A stretch of DNA of 64,000 nt from Mitsuaria sp. WAJ17 (GTDB lineage Bacteria > Pseudomonadota > Gammaproteobacteria > Burkholderiales > Burkholderiaceae_C): assembly GCF_014174515.1 (NCBI RefSeq), contig NZ_JACJUG010000020.1, positions 34,953 through 98,952 of the forward strand, read 5' to 3'. The translations under genes were made by a program, and so were the position numbers. How positions within the stretch are numbered: position 1 is the first letter of the stretch; each line of letters begins with the position of its first letter. Of the stretch, positions 48,911 through 56,625 are shown one piece after another. The notes beneath the pieces are model-generated. The model made no database searches. It saw only the letters and a list, made by a program, of their open reading frames with translations, and was not told where the DNA came from.

Positions 48911-49414
48911 TCAGAGTGGGGTTGTCCCACGGCGTGAAGCACGCCTGTCGCTCGGTCGGGACAATGCTGCACGGATTGCAGCCATGTGCCCTTGATGCAG
49001 TCCGACGTTCTCTTTGCAGAGGACAAGTCGACCGCGCCTGTCGTGCACGGAACGGAGCAGACCGGTACCACTCAGCTCGTCGTCTAAGATGACGTAGGGC
49101 TCACCGCGATGGTGAGCAGCCAGCCATCGGTCTATAGCTTGGGCACGCGTCTCGCCGCGATTCTGCGGCGCCTCCCAGGCGTCGTGCATGTTCTTGCTCA
49201 GCACCTCCAGCCCCGTGTTCGTAAACAGGTTCTGGAAAGCTTCGCGCATCATGAATCTCAGCCAGCTTGTCGTGATGACGACCTGAGCACCGTGCTCGGT
49301 GAGCGCCTCCACCAACACTTGGGTCGCGGGGACATGGAACCCGCCGAACTCGCCGGGACGGTTCAAGACGATGACGTCGTCGAAGTCCAACAGGATGACA
49401 GGGCGATTGCTCAT
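48911..49414 (-). CDS. HAD-superfamily protein
   Basis: The protein is 167 aa. Motif I is VILLDFDDVI, where two aspartates give the nucleophile and general acid; motif II is VVITTSWLRFM; the acidic motif is YVILDDELSG. This subgroup is often annotated as HAD domains of Swiss-army-knife RNA-repair proteins or as stand-alone phosphatases. The substrate is unknown. The 174 bases between its start and the next gene show no conserved element. Confidence 0.75.
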   Translation of the reverse strand: MSNRPVILLDFDDVIVLNRPGEFGGFHVPATQVLVEALTEHGAQVVITTSWLRFMMREAFQNLFTNTGLEVLSKNMHDAWEAPQNRGETRAQAIDRWLAAHHRGEPYVILDDELSGTGLLRSVHDRRGRLVLCKENVGLHQGHMAAIRAALSRPSDRRASRRGTTPL

Positions 49415-49588
49415 GGCGGCTTAACAGGAGTCGGCCCCAGGGCAACACGGCGGGGCCTGAACAATTCCCGCTTTCTGTGCTGAGGAGTACGGGGCCGGCC
49501 CTCTTGCACAGTGAGGGGGAAAGGCCGTGCGGTCGACGCACATCTGCCATCTGCAGCTCGACCGGACGGCGCCTCATTGGGGCTCATC

Positions 49589-50053
49589 TCAGCGCTCCCC
49601 TGCAGGAGTACGGCGACCGCCGACCGTGAGTTTGGCGGCGACGACTGACTGGGCTGCCCAGGCTTGTGCCAGCTCGACCACTCGTTGCAGCCGGTTCGCA
49701 ACGGTCACATCGCGCAGGAGTGTGGACGGCGCTTCTCCGCCCAATGCACCGTGCGGCCGCTTCCAGAACACCAAGGCGACTTCGGGCGACACGGATTTGA
49801 GCGCCAGCGATACAGCTATTACGACATCGCGGTCCAGCTCGGCAAACTCTCGTGGGTAGTAGCGGCGGCGAGAGATGACGATGGACGACAGCTCTCCTCG
49901 TCGGGCTGCGTCTCCCACGGACCGAGTTGCAACTCGCCACTTCGAAGCGATAGCGCTCGCGGGTAACACTTCACCGGCATCTACCCACCGGAGCTTCGAC
50001 GTTGAGCCTCTTGAGATTGCCGCCGGAAGGCCATCTACTTGGATACTCATCAT
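49589..50053 (-). CDS. Protein with MbcA/ParS/Xre-like C-terminal region
   Basis: The protein is 154 aa. The N-terminal half looks like a DNA-binding region (AGEVLPASAIASKWRVATRS). The C-terminal half (LVFWKRPHGALGGEAPSTLL, with RVVELAQAW) follows the NPALGGRxPxELL pattern of toxin-binding antitoxins. It follows the 50065 gene by 11 bases on the same strand, after a palindromic promoter. Antitoxin-like function is an inference; the toxin is not recognised. Start may be 50053 or 50050. Confidence 0.6.
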   Translation of the reverse strand: MMSIQVDGLPAAISRGSTSKLRWVDAGEVLPASAIASKWRVATRSVGDAARRGELSSIVISRRRYYPREFAELDRDVVIAVSLALKSVSPEVALVFWKRPHGALGGEAPSTLLRDVTVANRLQRVVELAQAWAAQSVVAAKLTVGGRRTPAGER

Positions 50054-50064
50054 GGAACATGGGC

Positions 50065-50484
50065 TTACGGGAAGACGCGCCGCCCAAGCGCAATTGCAGG
50101 TGCCTTGACCATCTTGCCTCCCGAGGCCATTAGCATGAGCCCTGATGCCATCCGTAGCAGCAGCTTGTCGCCTTGGTCAACGCGCGTCACCTCGACTACT
50201 GTCTGAAAGAGGTGTCCACTCGGAAAGTCATTCGGTGCGCGGACAAACACATGCAGTGACGCCCACTCGAACGTCGTCTTCTTGTAGAGCTCACGCACTT
50301 CCCAAAAGTCAGTCGCGATGTAGCGGCGAACGTTGAACTCACTCCCCAGTGTCTCCACGCCGCACTCAAGAACGAACCAGACATCACCGGGTACCTCGAC
50401 GGACGACCAGTAACGCATGCCCCGTTGCGGAGATTCCGCTGGTCGGCAGTCGCGTTCGCGCGTGCGTAAAAGTAGCGCATCCAT
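50065..50484 (-). CDS. Hypothetical protein, first gene of a two-gene unit
   Basis: The protein is 139 aa. It is predicted as mostly beta-strand (YWSSVEVPGDVWFVLECGVE, WASLHVFVRAPNDFP), ending in a basic tail. No family is recognised. It is followed by the antitoxin-like gene 11 bases downstream and is preceded by a perfect palindrome with a -10-like hexamer (TATACT on the minus strand) inside it. This layout suggests autoregulation and a possible toxin role, but no catalytic motif is visible. Confidence 0.55.
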   Translation of the reverse strand: MDALLLRTRERDCRPAESPQRGMRYWSSVEVPGDVWFVLECGVETLGSEFNVRRYIATDFWEVRELYKKTTFEWASLHVFVRAPNDFPSGHLFQTVVEVTRVDQGDKLLLRMASGLMLMASGGKMVKAPAIALGRRVFP

Positions 50485-50516
50485 CGTGCATCCTTAGCTC
50501 GTTTAGGGTTCGCGAG

Positions 50517-50536
50517 TGACACAGTATATTGTGTCA
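50517..50536. promoter_or_regulatory. Palindromic operator in the promoter of the 50065 gene
   Basis: TGACACAGTATATTGTGTCA is a perfect 7-6-7 inverted repeat. Read on the minus strand the spacer gives TATACT, a good -10 hexamer, so a bound repressor would block the promoter. The XRE protein encoded 180 bases away or the antitoxin-like protein itself may be the ligand. Confidence 0.65.
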
Positions 50537-50714
50537 TCAAGCATCGCACTCCTGTCCCGTCCTACCGGTGTTGGGCTTGGTAGCCAGCGATGCGACAGGC
50601 TTCAGGACATGCCCTAAAAGGTGAGCCGGCCGCGTTCAGTGACCAGGCCCCTTCTGCCGTTTCAGTACATTCCAGGAGAAGACGTCGCATCCGCGATGGG
50701 TAAACCTGAGTCAA

Positions 50715-50951
50715 ATGAACTTGTCCGAAGCTTTGGGCGTGGTTGTTCGCGAGCGCAGACTGGCCATGAGGCTCAGCCAAAGCGACCTTGCGATTGCCAC
50801 CGGGCTGCACAAGAACTTCATTAGCCTGGTCGAGAGGGGAAAAACGGCGGCGGCTATCGACAGCGTCGAAGTCATCGCGACCGCGCTGAAGTGCAGAGCC
50901 TCTCAACTGCTGGCGGCGGCGGAGCGGACGCGTAGCGCTGCCGACGAGTAG
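50715..50951 (+). CDS. XRE-family transcriptional regulator
   Basis: The protein is 78 aa, nearly all one helix-turn-helix domain (LGVVVRERRLAMRLSQSDLA, TGLHKNFISLVERGK). It is divergent from the 50065 gene, across a 230-base region with the palindrome at 50517. It is probably a local repressor of island genes. A few residues of Ala-rich tail follow. Confidence 0.85.
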   Translation: MNLSEALGVVVRERRLAMRLSQSDLAIATGLHKNFISLVERGKTAAAIDSVEVIATALKCRASQLLAAAERTRSAADE

Positions 50952-51055
50952 CAGGCCTGCCTCTCGGCTCTGGGCCGATGGAGCCGGCGCTCTTCTATCC
51001 ACAGAATGTTGAAACCCGGGCGAATTGAGGTACGTTAAGACCCATGGCAGGAAAC

Positions 51056-51073
51056 TATCCACACCTTTTTGCG
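51056..51073 (+). repeat. Candidate right end repeat of the island
   Basis: TATCCACACCTTTTTGCG resembles the left sequence at 36668 with a two-base gap. A second TATCCACA copy lies at about 50997. Both are also one mismatch from a DnaA box. Chance similarity cannot be excluded. Confidence 0.33.
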
Positions 51074-51097
51074 CAACACGCACCCGCACTCACTCAC

Positions 51098-51122
51098 ACT
51101 GTGGGCACAAACCACAGTTTTT
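51098..51122 (+). terminator. Terminator at the right side of the island
   Basis: The stem ACTGTGG / CCACAGT with a 7-base loop is followed by TTTT. It could end transcription leaving the island. Confidence 0.6.
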
Positions 51123-51179
51123 CGTGCGTATAACCCTTCTGAGTGTCCGAACCCGGCGCCCCCGCGCTGCTTGTCTGCC

Positions 51180-51211
51180 AGCCCCGAGCGCTCCGGCTCT
51201 CGGGGCTTTTT
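51180..51211 (+). terminator. Strong terminator directly before the 51213 gene
   Basis: The perfect stem AGCCCCGAG / CTCGGGGCT is followed by TTTTT. It ends only two bases before the next ATG. It may be the terminator of the gene that stood here before the island inserted, or an attenuator. Confidence 0.75.
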
Positions 51212-51212
51212 C

Positions 51213-51974
51213 ATGATGTACCGTGCTGTGAAATTCCCTTTCGCTTCACTGTTGTTGGCGTTGGCCCTGTTGGCCGGCGCACCGGCTGTCGTCCATGCGG
51301 CCGGGCAGGCCGTCCGGTTGTCCGCCGCCTTGCAGGACCTCAAGGACAAGTCGGGCGCTGAGGCCCATGCGCAGGTCGCGGCGGCAGTCGAGGCTTCTGC
51401 ACAGCTCAGGGATCGCATGGAGGACCTGCTGTCCAGGGATCGCTTCAAAGGCTTTGTCGTCCTGCCCAAGGCCCAGCTGCCATCGGGCAAGGGGGGGCGC
51501 TTTGGCGGCTATGTCGAAGACTCAAAGATCGTGCTGACCTTGGAGCTCCTCACGCAGCTGAGGAAGTCCAGGTATTTCGATGTGGTCGAGTCGGACGACG
51601 TGCCTCCCAACAACACCACCTTCGCCCTGGCCCATCTCCTCCATCACATCGAGCATCCGAAGCCGGCCCCGTTGAGCATGCCAATCCAGTCTTACCTGCT
51701 GGCCTCGATGCAGCAGGAGGCCTCGGCCTTCATCGTGGGGTGGAATGCGATGCTGGAGGCGGCCGAGACATCCAACAGCGGCCGCCCGCTGAACACTCGG
51801 CAACAGGCCCAGCTGCTATTGAACACCCGATACGCCTTCGCCTTCCACCTTGGGATGGAGAACAAGGCGAAAGCGCTGGAATTCGACGGGCACGGCGCCA
51901 TCGAGCTCAACGAAGCCAACATCACGGCCATTGCCACACCCCTGCTAAAGGCCCGGATGGCCGATATCGAGTGA
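51213..51974 (+). CDS. Exported protein of unknown function
   Basis: The protein is 253 aa with a signal peptide ending near APAVVHAAG. The body has a helical N-terminal region (ALQDLKDKSGAEAHAQVAAA), a beta part (FVVLPKAQLPSGKGGRFGGY), and a helical end with HLLHHIEHPKP and RYAFAFHLGMENKAKAL. The HHxxH cluster could bind metal, but no family is recognised. ATG 51213 and 51216 are adjacent. No RBS is possible because the terminator stem lies immediately upstream, so translation may start by a leaderless route. GC content returns to chromosome level here. Confidence 0.7.
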   Translation: MMYRAVKFPFASLLLALALLAGAPAVVHAAGQAVRLSAALQDLKDKSGAEAHAQVAAAVEASAQLRDRMEDLLSRDRFKGFVVLPKAQLPSGKGGRFGGYVEDSKIVLTLELLTQLRKSRYFDVVESDDVPPNNTTFALAHLLHHIEHPKPAPLSMPIQSYLLASMQQEASAFIVGWNAMLEAAETSNSGRPLNTRQQAQLLLNTRYAFAFHLGMENKAKALEFDGHGAIELNEANITAIATPLLKARMADIE

Positions 51975-52017
51975 GCCGCTCAGCTGCCGGTGTGCCCCGA
52001 GCCCAAGCCGCGCGGGC

Positions 52018-52275
52018 TCAGCCCTGCCCTTGCCGCGCCCGCTCCCTCAGCATGAACAGATAAAGGCTCTCCACCTTGGCCCGCGCCCAGGGCGTGCGGC
52101 GCAGGAACTTCAGGCTGGACTTGACGCTGGGCTCGAAGGCGAAGCAGCGCAGCGGGATGCGCTCATCCAGGCCGGCCCAGCCGTATTCCTCCTGCAGCGC
52201 GACGATGATGGCTTCCAGCGTCAGGCCGTGCAAGGGGTTGCGGGGCTGGTGCTGGGGCGGCTCGGGCGTGTTCAT
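52018..52275 (-). CDS. VF530-family small DNA-binding protein
   Basis: The protein is 85 aa. It matches the VF530 (DUF2132) pattern: NPLHGLTLEAIIVALQEEYG, then ERIPLRCFAFEPSVKSSLKF and TPWARAKVESLYL. The fold was solved for the Vibrio fischeri protein and is thought to bind nucleic acid. Role is unknown. Start ATG 52275 is the only one that gives the family length. Confidence 0.88.
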   Translation of the reverse strand: MNTPEPPQHQPRNPLHGLTLEAIIVALQEEYGWAGLDERIPLRCFAFEPSVKSSLKFLRRTPWARAKVESLYLFMLRERARQGQG

Positions 52276-52368
52276 GGCGCGATTGTCGCCGCGCCGGAAG
52301 GGGCGGGCCTACGAGGCGCGAGGCCGCCTCCCGCGCGCGCCGGCGAGGGGCCTGGCCGGGCGGCCGCG

Positions 52369-53724
52369 TCAGTAGATGTCCACCCGGGCCTTGTCCACCG
52401 TGTAGCGCCCGCCGCTGTAGTAGCCGCGGGTGCTGGCGTCGCGGGTGAAGCGCAGCCGGATCACGGGGCTGCCGCTGGGATACTGCGGCCCGCTGCTGTA
52501 GACGGGCACGGGCGCGCTGCCGATATTGCTGGTGGGGGTCTGGTCCACCAGGCGGGTCAGGGACTTGGAGGTCTCTAGCGCGGCGAAGATGTTGGCCGAG
52601 TCGTAGTAGCTGCTGTAGTAGGGCGTGCCGATGGCGCTCTTGCTGCTGCTGACGGCCTTGCTGGCGTAGCTGTAGCGGTCGCCGGGCGTCAGCAGGCTCA
52701 CCCGCAGGCCGTTGACCTTGTAGTAGGTGCCGACCTGCACGCTGGCATTGGCCGTGTCCACGATCAGCAGGCGGTTGGCGCCGTAGACGGTGGCCGTCTG
52801 CGCAGCGGTGTCGACCAGCGCGCCGGTGTTCTCGTCCACGCCCAGGCCCTGCTGCACGCCCATGTGGCGCAGGGCCGCGGCCAGGCGGCCCAGGCGGCCG
52901 GAGCGGCTGTCGAAATGGGTGTCGCTGAGCAGGCCGGCGGGCAGGAAGCCCAGGCCCTTCATCGTGGCGCCGTTTTCCAGGTAGCGCAGGGCGCCGGTGC
53001 CGTCGCGGGTGTCACCCAGGGTCTGCCAGTCGGTGACGGCCTTGTCCTGCAGGTTGGCGCCGAAATAGAGGTAGCCATAGCTGACGCCGGCCGCATGCAT
53101 GCGCACGTTCAGCGCGTGGTTGCCGGCGGAGTCCCCGGCGATGACGATGTTGCCGCTGCCGTTGTTCCAGCGTGCGCGCAGGGCGGCGGCCAGGGCGTTG
53201 TCGGCGCCGCTGTCGGTCAGGAAGCTGCGGATGATCTTGGCCTGGTCGCCGCCCACGAACCACACGGCGTCGGCCTGCTGGATCAGGGCGATATTGGCCT
53301 GGCCCTCGGGCGTGCTGCTGCTGGCGTGGACGGCGTAATTGTCCACATGCGCGGTGATGTGCTTTGGCGAGAAGCCGTGGGTCTGGAAGAGGTTGTAGTA
53401 GCCGCGCTTGAGGGGGCTGGTGGAGGTGGCCGGGATGTCGTTCTGGAAGGCGTCCAGGCCGGTGGTGTAGCTGTCCTTGGCGGCGGTGATGACGGCGATG
53501 CGCGGGCAGGCGGTGGTGGCCCAGTTCGTGCCGCAGTTGCTGGTGCTGTTGATGTTGGGCGTGAAGCCGCTGTCGCGGCCGGTGGCTTTGCGCAGGCCAG
53601 TGACGAAGAGGTCAGTGTTGGCGTCGTCATAGCCGCCGCCGGACAGGAACAGCTTGCCGGCCAGTGCCGGCATGCTCAGGCACAACCCCGCGGCGCACAG
53701 CACCGCTCCCAGGCATTTCTTCAT
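52369..53724 (-). CDS. Secreted cyanophycinase-type S51 peptidase, copy 3
   Basis: The protein is 451 aa with a signal peptide ending at MPALA. Motifs: LFLSGGGYDDANTDLF, WFVGGDQAKIIRSFL, nucleophile Ser199 in IAGDSAGNHALNV, SDTHFDSRSGRLGRL and GLGVDENTGAL. It is more distant from copies 1 and 2, which have TSAGAAIMS at the nucleophile, and resembles the extracellular CphE branch. A C-terminal extension of about 100 aa (YSSGPQYPSGSPVIRLRF) has a beta-strand look. ATG 53724 has GGAGA upstream. It is the last gene of the arginine/cyanophycin run and is separated from the preceding gene by 190 bases, so it may have its own promoter. Confidence 0.83.
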   Translation of the reverse strand: MKKCLGAVLCAAGLCLSMPALAGKLFLSGGGYDDANTDLFVTGLRKATGRDSGFTPNINSTSNCGTNWATTACPRIAVITAAKDSYTTGLDAFQNDIPATSTSPLKRGYYNLFQTHGFSPKHITAHVDNYAVHASSSTPEGQANIALIQQADAVWFVGGDQAKIIRSFLTDSGADNALAAALRARWNNGSGNIVIAGDSAGNHALNVRMHAAGVSYGYLYFGANLQDKAVTDWQTLGDTRDGTGALRYLENGATMKGLGFLPAGLLSDTHFDSRSGRLGRLAAALRHMGVQQGLGVDENTGALVDTAAQTATVYGANRLLIVDTANASVQVGTYYKVNGLRVSLLTPGDRYSYASKAVSSSKSAIGTPYYSSYYDSANIFAALETSKSLTRLVDQTPTSNIGSAPVPVYSSGPQYPSGSPVIRLRFTRDASTRGYYSGGRYTVDKARVDIY

Positions 53725-53914
53725 GGCATCTCCAACGGTCCAGGGTGGCCCCGGGCGGGGCCTCAAACCCAGGCCTTGACCATAGGGACGCGGGCTCCAC
53801 GCGGGAAGCCGCCGCCTTGCCACGTTGCGACGCGGACTTGCGTCGCTGTGCCTCCCGCGGGAATGTCCTGAGGGGGCAATCCCGGACTGCTCAGTGGCTC
53901 AGTTTGCCGCTCCA

Positions 53915-54574
53915 TCAGCCGCGCGGCAGCGGGCAGCTCAGCACGGGGCCTCCGTCGTCGATGCGCACCTGCAGCGGCGGCAGGAAACCCAGCTCGTGCA
54001 GCGTGGGCAGCAGGGCCGCATGGGCGGCATCGGTCTGCGCGCAGGCCTGCTGCGCGGCCTCGCCCAGGAAGGAGAGGTACAGCGTCTGCCGCGGCAGCAG
54101 CGCCGCCAGATGGCTGCACCAGGCCCTGCCCCAGCGGGCCTGGGCCGTGGCCCAGTCATGCGGATAGAAGCGCGCGCCCAGGGCCTCCCAGAAGGGCGAG
54201 ACGCCGGCAGGCGTGCGCCAGCCGGGCAGCTCCAGGATCAGCCAGTCGCCGCAGGCCTCGCGGTGCTGGGCGATCCAGCGGCGGGCGCCCTGCACCAGCG
54301 CCGCCACGGCGGTGCTTCGCCCTGGGGCATCGAGGCTGTCGTCCAGCCACAGGTCGGTCAGCTCGCTGTCGCCCGTGTGGTCATTGCTCAGCAGCAGGGT
54401 CTGCTGGACGCGGAACAGGCCCAGCTCCCGGGCCGCGTGCACGACGCGGCCCAGGCGGAAGTGGTAGTGGGGCAAGTCCTGACCCCGTCGCGGGACCAGG
54501 GTCAGGCCGCCGCGCCCGTCGGGCAGGCGCAGCTGCACGCCGGTGTTCAGGGTTTGCACGAGCAGCTCGGTCAT
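53915..54574 (-). CDS. Shortened arginine N-succinyltransferase homologue (AruG/AstA-like)
   Basis: The protein is 219 aa, against about 340 for a normal subunit. It aligns with the middle of the upstream AstA: RVQQTLLLSNDHTGDSELTD against the HTLHLCHDLTGATLLTS region, and SPFWEALGARFYPHDW against SPFWDAVGRQFFGMDY. The N-terminal acetyltransferase-like part and the C-terminus are missing or highly altered. In Pseudomonas the enzyme is a heteromer of AruF and AruG; this may be a reduced partner or a diverged regulatory subunit. It starts as TGATG on the AstA stop. Confidence 0.68.
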   Translation of the reverse strand: MTELLVQTLNTGVQLRLPDGRGGLTLVPRRGQDLPHYHFRLGRVVHAARELGLFRVQQTLLLSNDHTGDSELTDLWLDDSLDAPGRSTAVAALVQGARRWIAQHREACGDWLILELPGWRTPAGVSPFWEALGARFYPHDWATAQARWGRAWCSHLAALLPRQTLYLSFLGEAAQQACAQTDAAHAALLPTLHELGFLPPLQVRIDDGGPVLSCPLPRG

Positions 54575-55632
54575 CACGATTCCTCAGGCCACAGGGGCGT
54601 GCTCAGCAGGGTCTCGCCTGCGCGGGGCTGCAGGGCCGGCACCTCGTCGGCATGCAGGGTCTCGCCAATCTCGGCCAGCACCGCCGCGAAGTCCTCGCGG
54701 CCGGTCCGCACCACCAGATGCCAGCGTCGCGGCCCACCGCCGCTGCCGGGCTGCACCGTGTGCGCGCGATGGTGGCGGATGCTGCGCAGCGAGGCCAGCG
54801 GTGCCTCCACCGTGGGGCCGCCGTCGAAGATGTCGATATAGCTGTCGGCGTCGAAGCCCTCTTCCATCAGCACCGAGAAGGGCACCTCGCCCACCGGATG
54901 CAGCTGCCCCAGCGCCAGCTGCGCCGCGGCCGGTAGCAGCACCACGGGGATGGGCGAGGGCGGCATGAGGTCGGCGATCAGCGCCTTGCTGCGCCCGCCG
55001 ATCACCGCCTCGGCCTGCGGATAGTCCATGCCGAAGAACTGGCGGCCCACGGCGTCCCAGAAGGGGCTCTGGCCCTGGATGTCGGTGACGCCGGGGTTCT
55101 CGGCTGCGATGCGGTCCGAGAAGCGCTCCGCATGGGCCTGGATGAAGAGCAGTCGTGCCCGGGACAGCAGCTGCGCGGCGGGCGTGCGCTCATGGCTGGG
55201 CTCCAGGAAGAAGGAGGTCAGCAGCGTGGCGCCCGTCAGGTCGTGGCACAGGTGCAGGGTGTGCATGCGCTGCGAAACGCCCAGCGTGCTGCTGGCATGC
55301 ACGACGAACTCGTTGCGGTAGCTGTAGAAGCGGTCGAAGAAGCCCGCGCTGGCCGCGATGCCGGCGCAGCCCACGAGGCGTCCGGCCCGGCGGTCCTCCA
55401 GCACGAAGAGGTAGGTCTCCTCGCCGCTGGCGTCGTCGGGGCTGCCGAAGGCCTGCATCGAGGCCTCGATGCGGGCGCGCAGCTTGGCCTCGTCATTGGG
55501 CAGCGAGCTGATGCCGTCGGCGCTGGCCGCGGCCATGCGAAGCATGTCGGGCAGGTCCGTGACCGCGACAGGGCGCAGGAGCAGGCTGTGCAGGTCCGGG
55601 CCGTTCATCAGGCCATTCATCAGGCCGTTCAT
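54574..55632 (-). CDS. astA: Arginine N-succinyltransferase
   Basis: The 352-aa protein has standard AstA blocks: ASADGISSLPNDEAKLRARI, YLFVLEDRRAGRLVGCAGI, YRNEFVVHASSTLGVSQRMH, LCHDLTGATLLTSFFLEP and QSPFWDAVGRQFFGMDY. It transfers succinyl from succinyl-CoA to the alpha-amino group of arginine, the first step of the AST pathway that yields glutamate. The other AST enzymes (AstB, C, D) are not in the window. The N-terminus has three MNGL repeats. It overlaps the GlxA-type regulator by four bases, so the two are co-translated. Confidence 0.92.
   Translation of the reverse strand: MNGLMNGLMNGPDLHSLLLRPVAVTDLPDMLRMAAASADGISSLPNDEAKLRARIEASMQAFGSPDDASGEETYLFVLEDRRAGRLVGCAGIAASAGFFDRFYSYRNEFVVHASSTLGVSQRMHTLHLCHDLTGATLLTSFFLEPSHERTPAAQLLSRARLLFIQAHAERFSDRIAAENPGVTDIQGQSPFWDAVGRQFFGMDYPQAEAVIGGRSKALIADLMPPSPIPVVLLPAAAQLALGQLHPVGEVPFSVLMEEGFDADSYIDIFDGGPTVEAPLASLRSIRHHRAHTVQPGSGGGPRRWHLVVRTGREDFAAVLAEIGETLHADEVPALQPRAGETLLSTPLWPEES
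55597..55632 (-). repeat. Three 12-bp repeats carrying three in-frame ATG codons at the astA start
   Basis: ATGAACGGCCTG, ATGAATGGCCTG and ATGAACGGCCCG follow head to tail from the start codon. Each repeat begins with ATG, so translation could begin at any of three sites. GGGAGA precedes the first. Confidence 0.85.
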
Positions 55633-56612
55633 GTGGAGTCTCCCAGGGACGCGGGTGCCAGCCAGCCGGAACGGCGGCTGCGCTCCTCGCGCGGTGTGTG
55701 GCCGTGATGGGCCTTGTAGGCATTGGAGAAATGCGGGCCGGACGCAAAGCCGCAGCTGAGCCCGACCTGCAGGATGGACTGGGTGCCCTGCAGCAGCAGG
55801 CGCTGGGCGCGGTCCAGGCGCAGGGCGAGGTAATGGCGCGAGGGCAGGGAATCCAGGTGCTGCTTGAACAGGCGCTCCAGCTGCCGGCGCGACACGCCCA
55901 CCAGACGCGCCACCTCCTCCGTGGGCAGGGGCTCGGCGAGGTTGGCTTCCATCAGTGCCAGGGCCTCGGCCAGCTTGGGATTGGCAACGTCACGGGCCTC
56001 CAGATGCTCGCGCCGCTGCCGGTCCTCGGCCGGTCGTCCCTGGCGCAGGTCCATGGCCAGCAGCCATTCCTGCTGCACTGGCTCGCCATGCAGCTGGTGG
56101 GCCCAGGCGCCGACCAGGTCCGCCGCGGCACTGGAGGCGGCGCTGAAGCGGCGGCGCGACACGGAGAGGTCCCACAGGCCCTGCGACCAGGCCACCCCCG
56201 GATGCCGGGCCGAGAGGCGGTCCAGCCAGGCCCAGTCGGCACAGGCGCGATGGCCGTCCAGCAGTCCGGCAGCGGCGAGCGCGGCGGCCCCGCTGCCCAG
56301 GCCGCCCAGCAACACGCCCTCCTGGTCCCAGCGCTGCAGCAGGGCCGTCAGCCGGGGATCCGACGCTTGGGGCTCGCCGGCCAGGACCACCACGGTGTGC
56401 CAGCGGTCCGCAGCGCCAGCGGCCCGGCACTGGATGGACACACCGGTGCTGGCCGCCACCGCGCCCTCGTCCAAGGCCAGGGCGCTCAGCGCATACAAGA
56501 CCTGACCCTGCTGCGCATTCAGCGCTGTCAGGCCGTCCGCCCAGGCGCCCAGGGCACGAAGGGGGAAACCCGGCAGCAGCAGGCATCCGATGGCGCGCGG
56601 GGTGGGAAGCAT
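55629..56612 (-). CDS. GlxA-family AraC regulator (ArgR-like) of arginine/cyanophycin genes
   Basis: The protein is 327 aa. The N-terminal half is a DJ-1/PfpI-like ligand domain (AIGCLLLPGFPLRALGAWADG); the C-terminal half is an AraC helix-turn-helix (MEANLAEPLPTEEVARLVGV, RQLERLFKQHL, LSCGFASGPHFSNAYKAHHG). Pseudomonas ArgR has this architecture and activates arginine uptake and AST genes. Its place inside an AST/cyanophycinase operon and ArgR-type repeats in the operon promoter (60585-60626) support this role. It is separated from the transporter gene by 13 bases. Confidence 0.88.
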   Translation of the reverse strand: MLPTPRAIGCLLLPGFPLRALGAWADGLTALNAQQGQVLYALSALALDEGAVAASTGVSIQCRAAGAADRWHTVVVLAGEPQASDPRLTALLQRWDQEGVLLGGLGSGAAALAAAGLLDGHRACADWAWLDRLSARHPGVAWSQGLWDLSVSRRRFSAASSAAADLVGAWAHQLHGEPVQQEWLLAMDLRQGRPAEDRQRREHLEARDVANPKLAEALALMEANLAEPLPTEEVARLVGVSRRQLERLFKQHLDSLPSRHYLALRLDRAQRLLLQGTQSILQVGLSCGFASGPHFSNAYKAHHGHTPREERSRRSGWLAPASLGDST

Positions 56613-56625
56613 GACCGGACTGTAA

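Larger units (their letters stand above)
36668..51073. mobile_element. Genomic island with gamma-mobile-trio-like recombinase module and defence cargo
   Basis: Between the ssb terminator and about 51.07 kb the base composition drops, codon use is less G/C biased, and genes change to recombinases, restriction-modification and unknown accessory genes. Six overlapping plus-strand genes at the left form the mobility module. Candidate end repeats lie at 36668 and 51056. The integration-module layout (GmtY, GmtZ, GmtX, VPA1267 family) follows gamma-mobile-trio islands, which are known as carriers of defence genes. The exact ends are inferred from weak repeats and could be off by a few hundred bases. 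Confidence 0.75.

Noticed and set aside
51130..51190. Possible tRNA fragment as island attachment site
   Set aside because: GGGTTCGGA on the minus strand recalls a T-arm, but no cloverleaf, anticodon stem or CCA end can be formed.
36639..51196. GCGCTCCG shared by the ssb terminator loop and the 51180 terminator as target-site duplication
   Set aside because: Only eight bases in two GC-rich hairpins; likely chance.
52864..53871. 335-codon plus-strand frame over the third cyanophycinase
   Set aside because: Low-complexity Gly/Val/Ala antisense frame without RBS.
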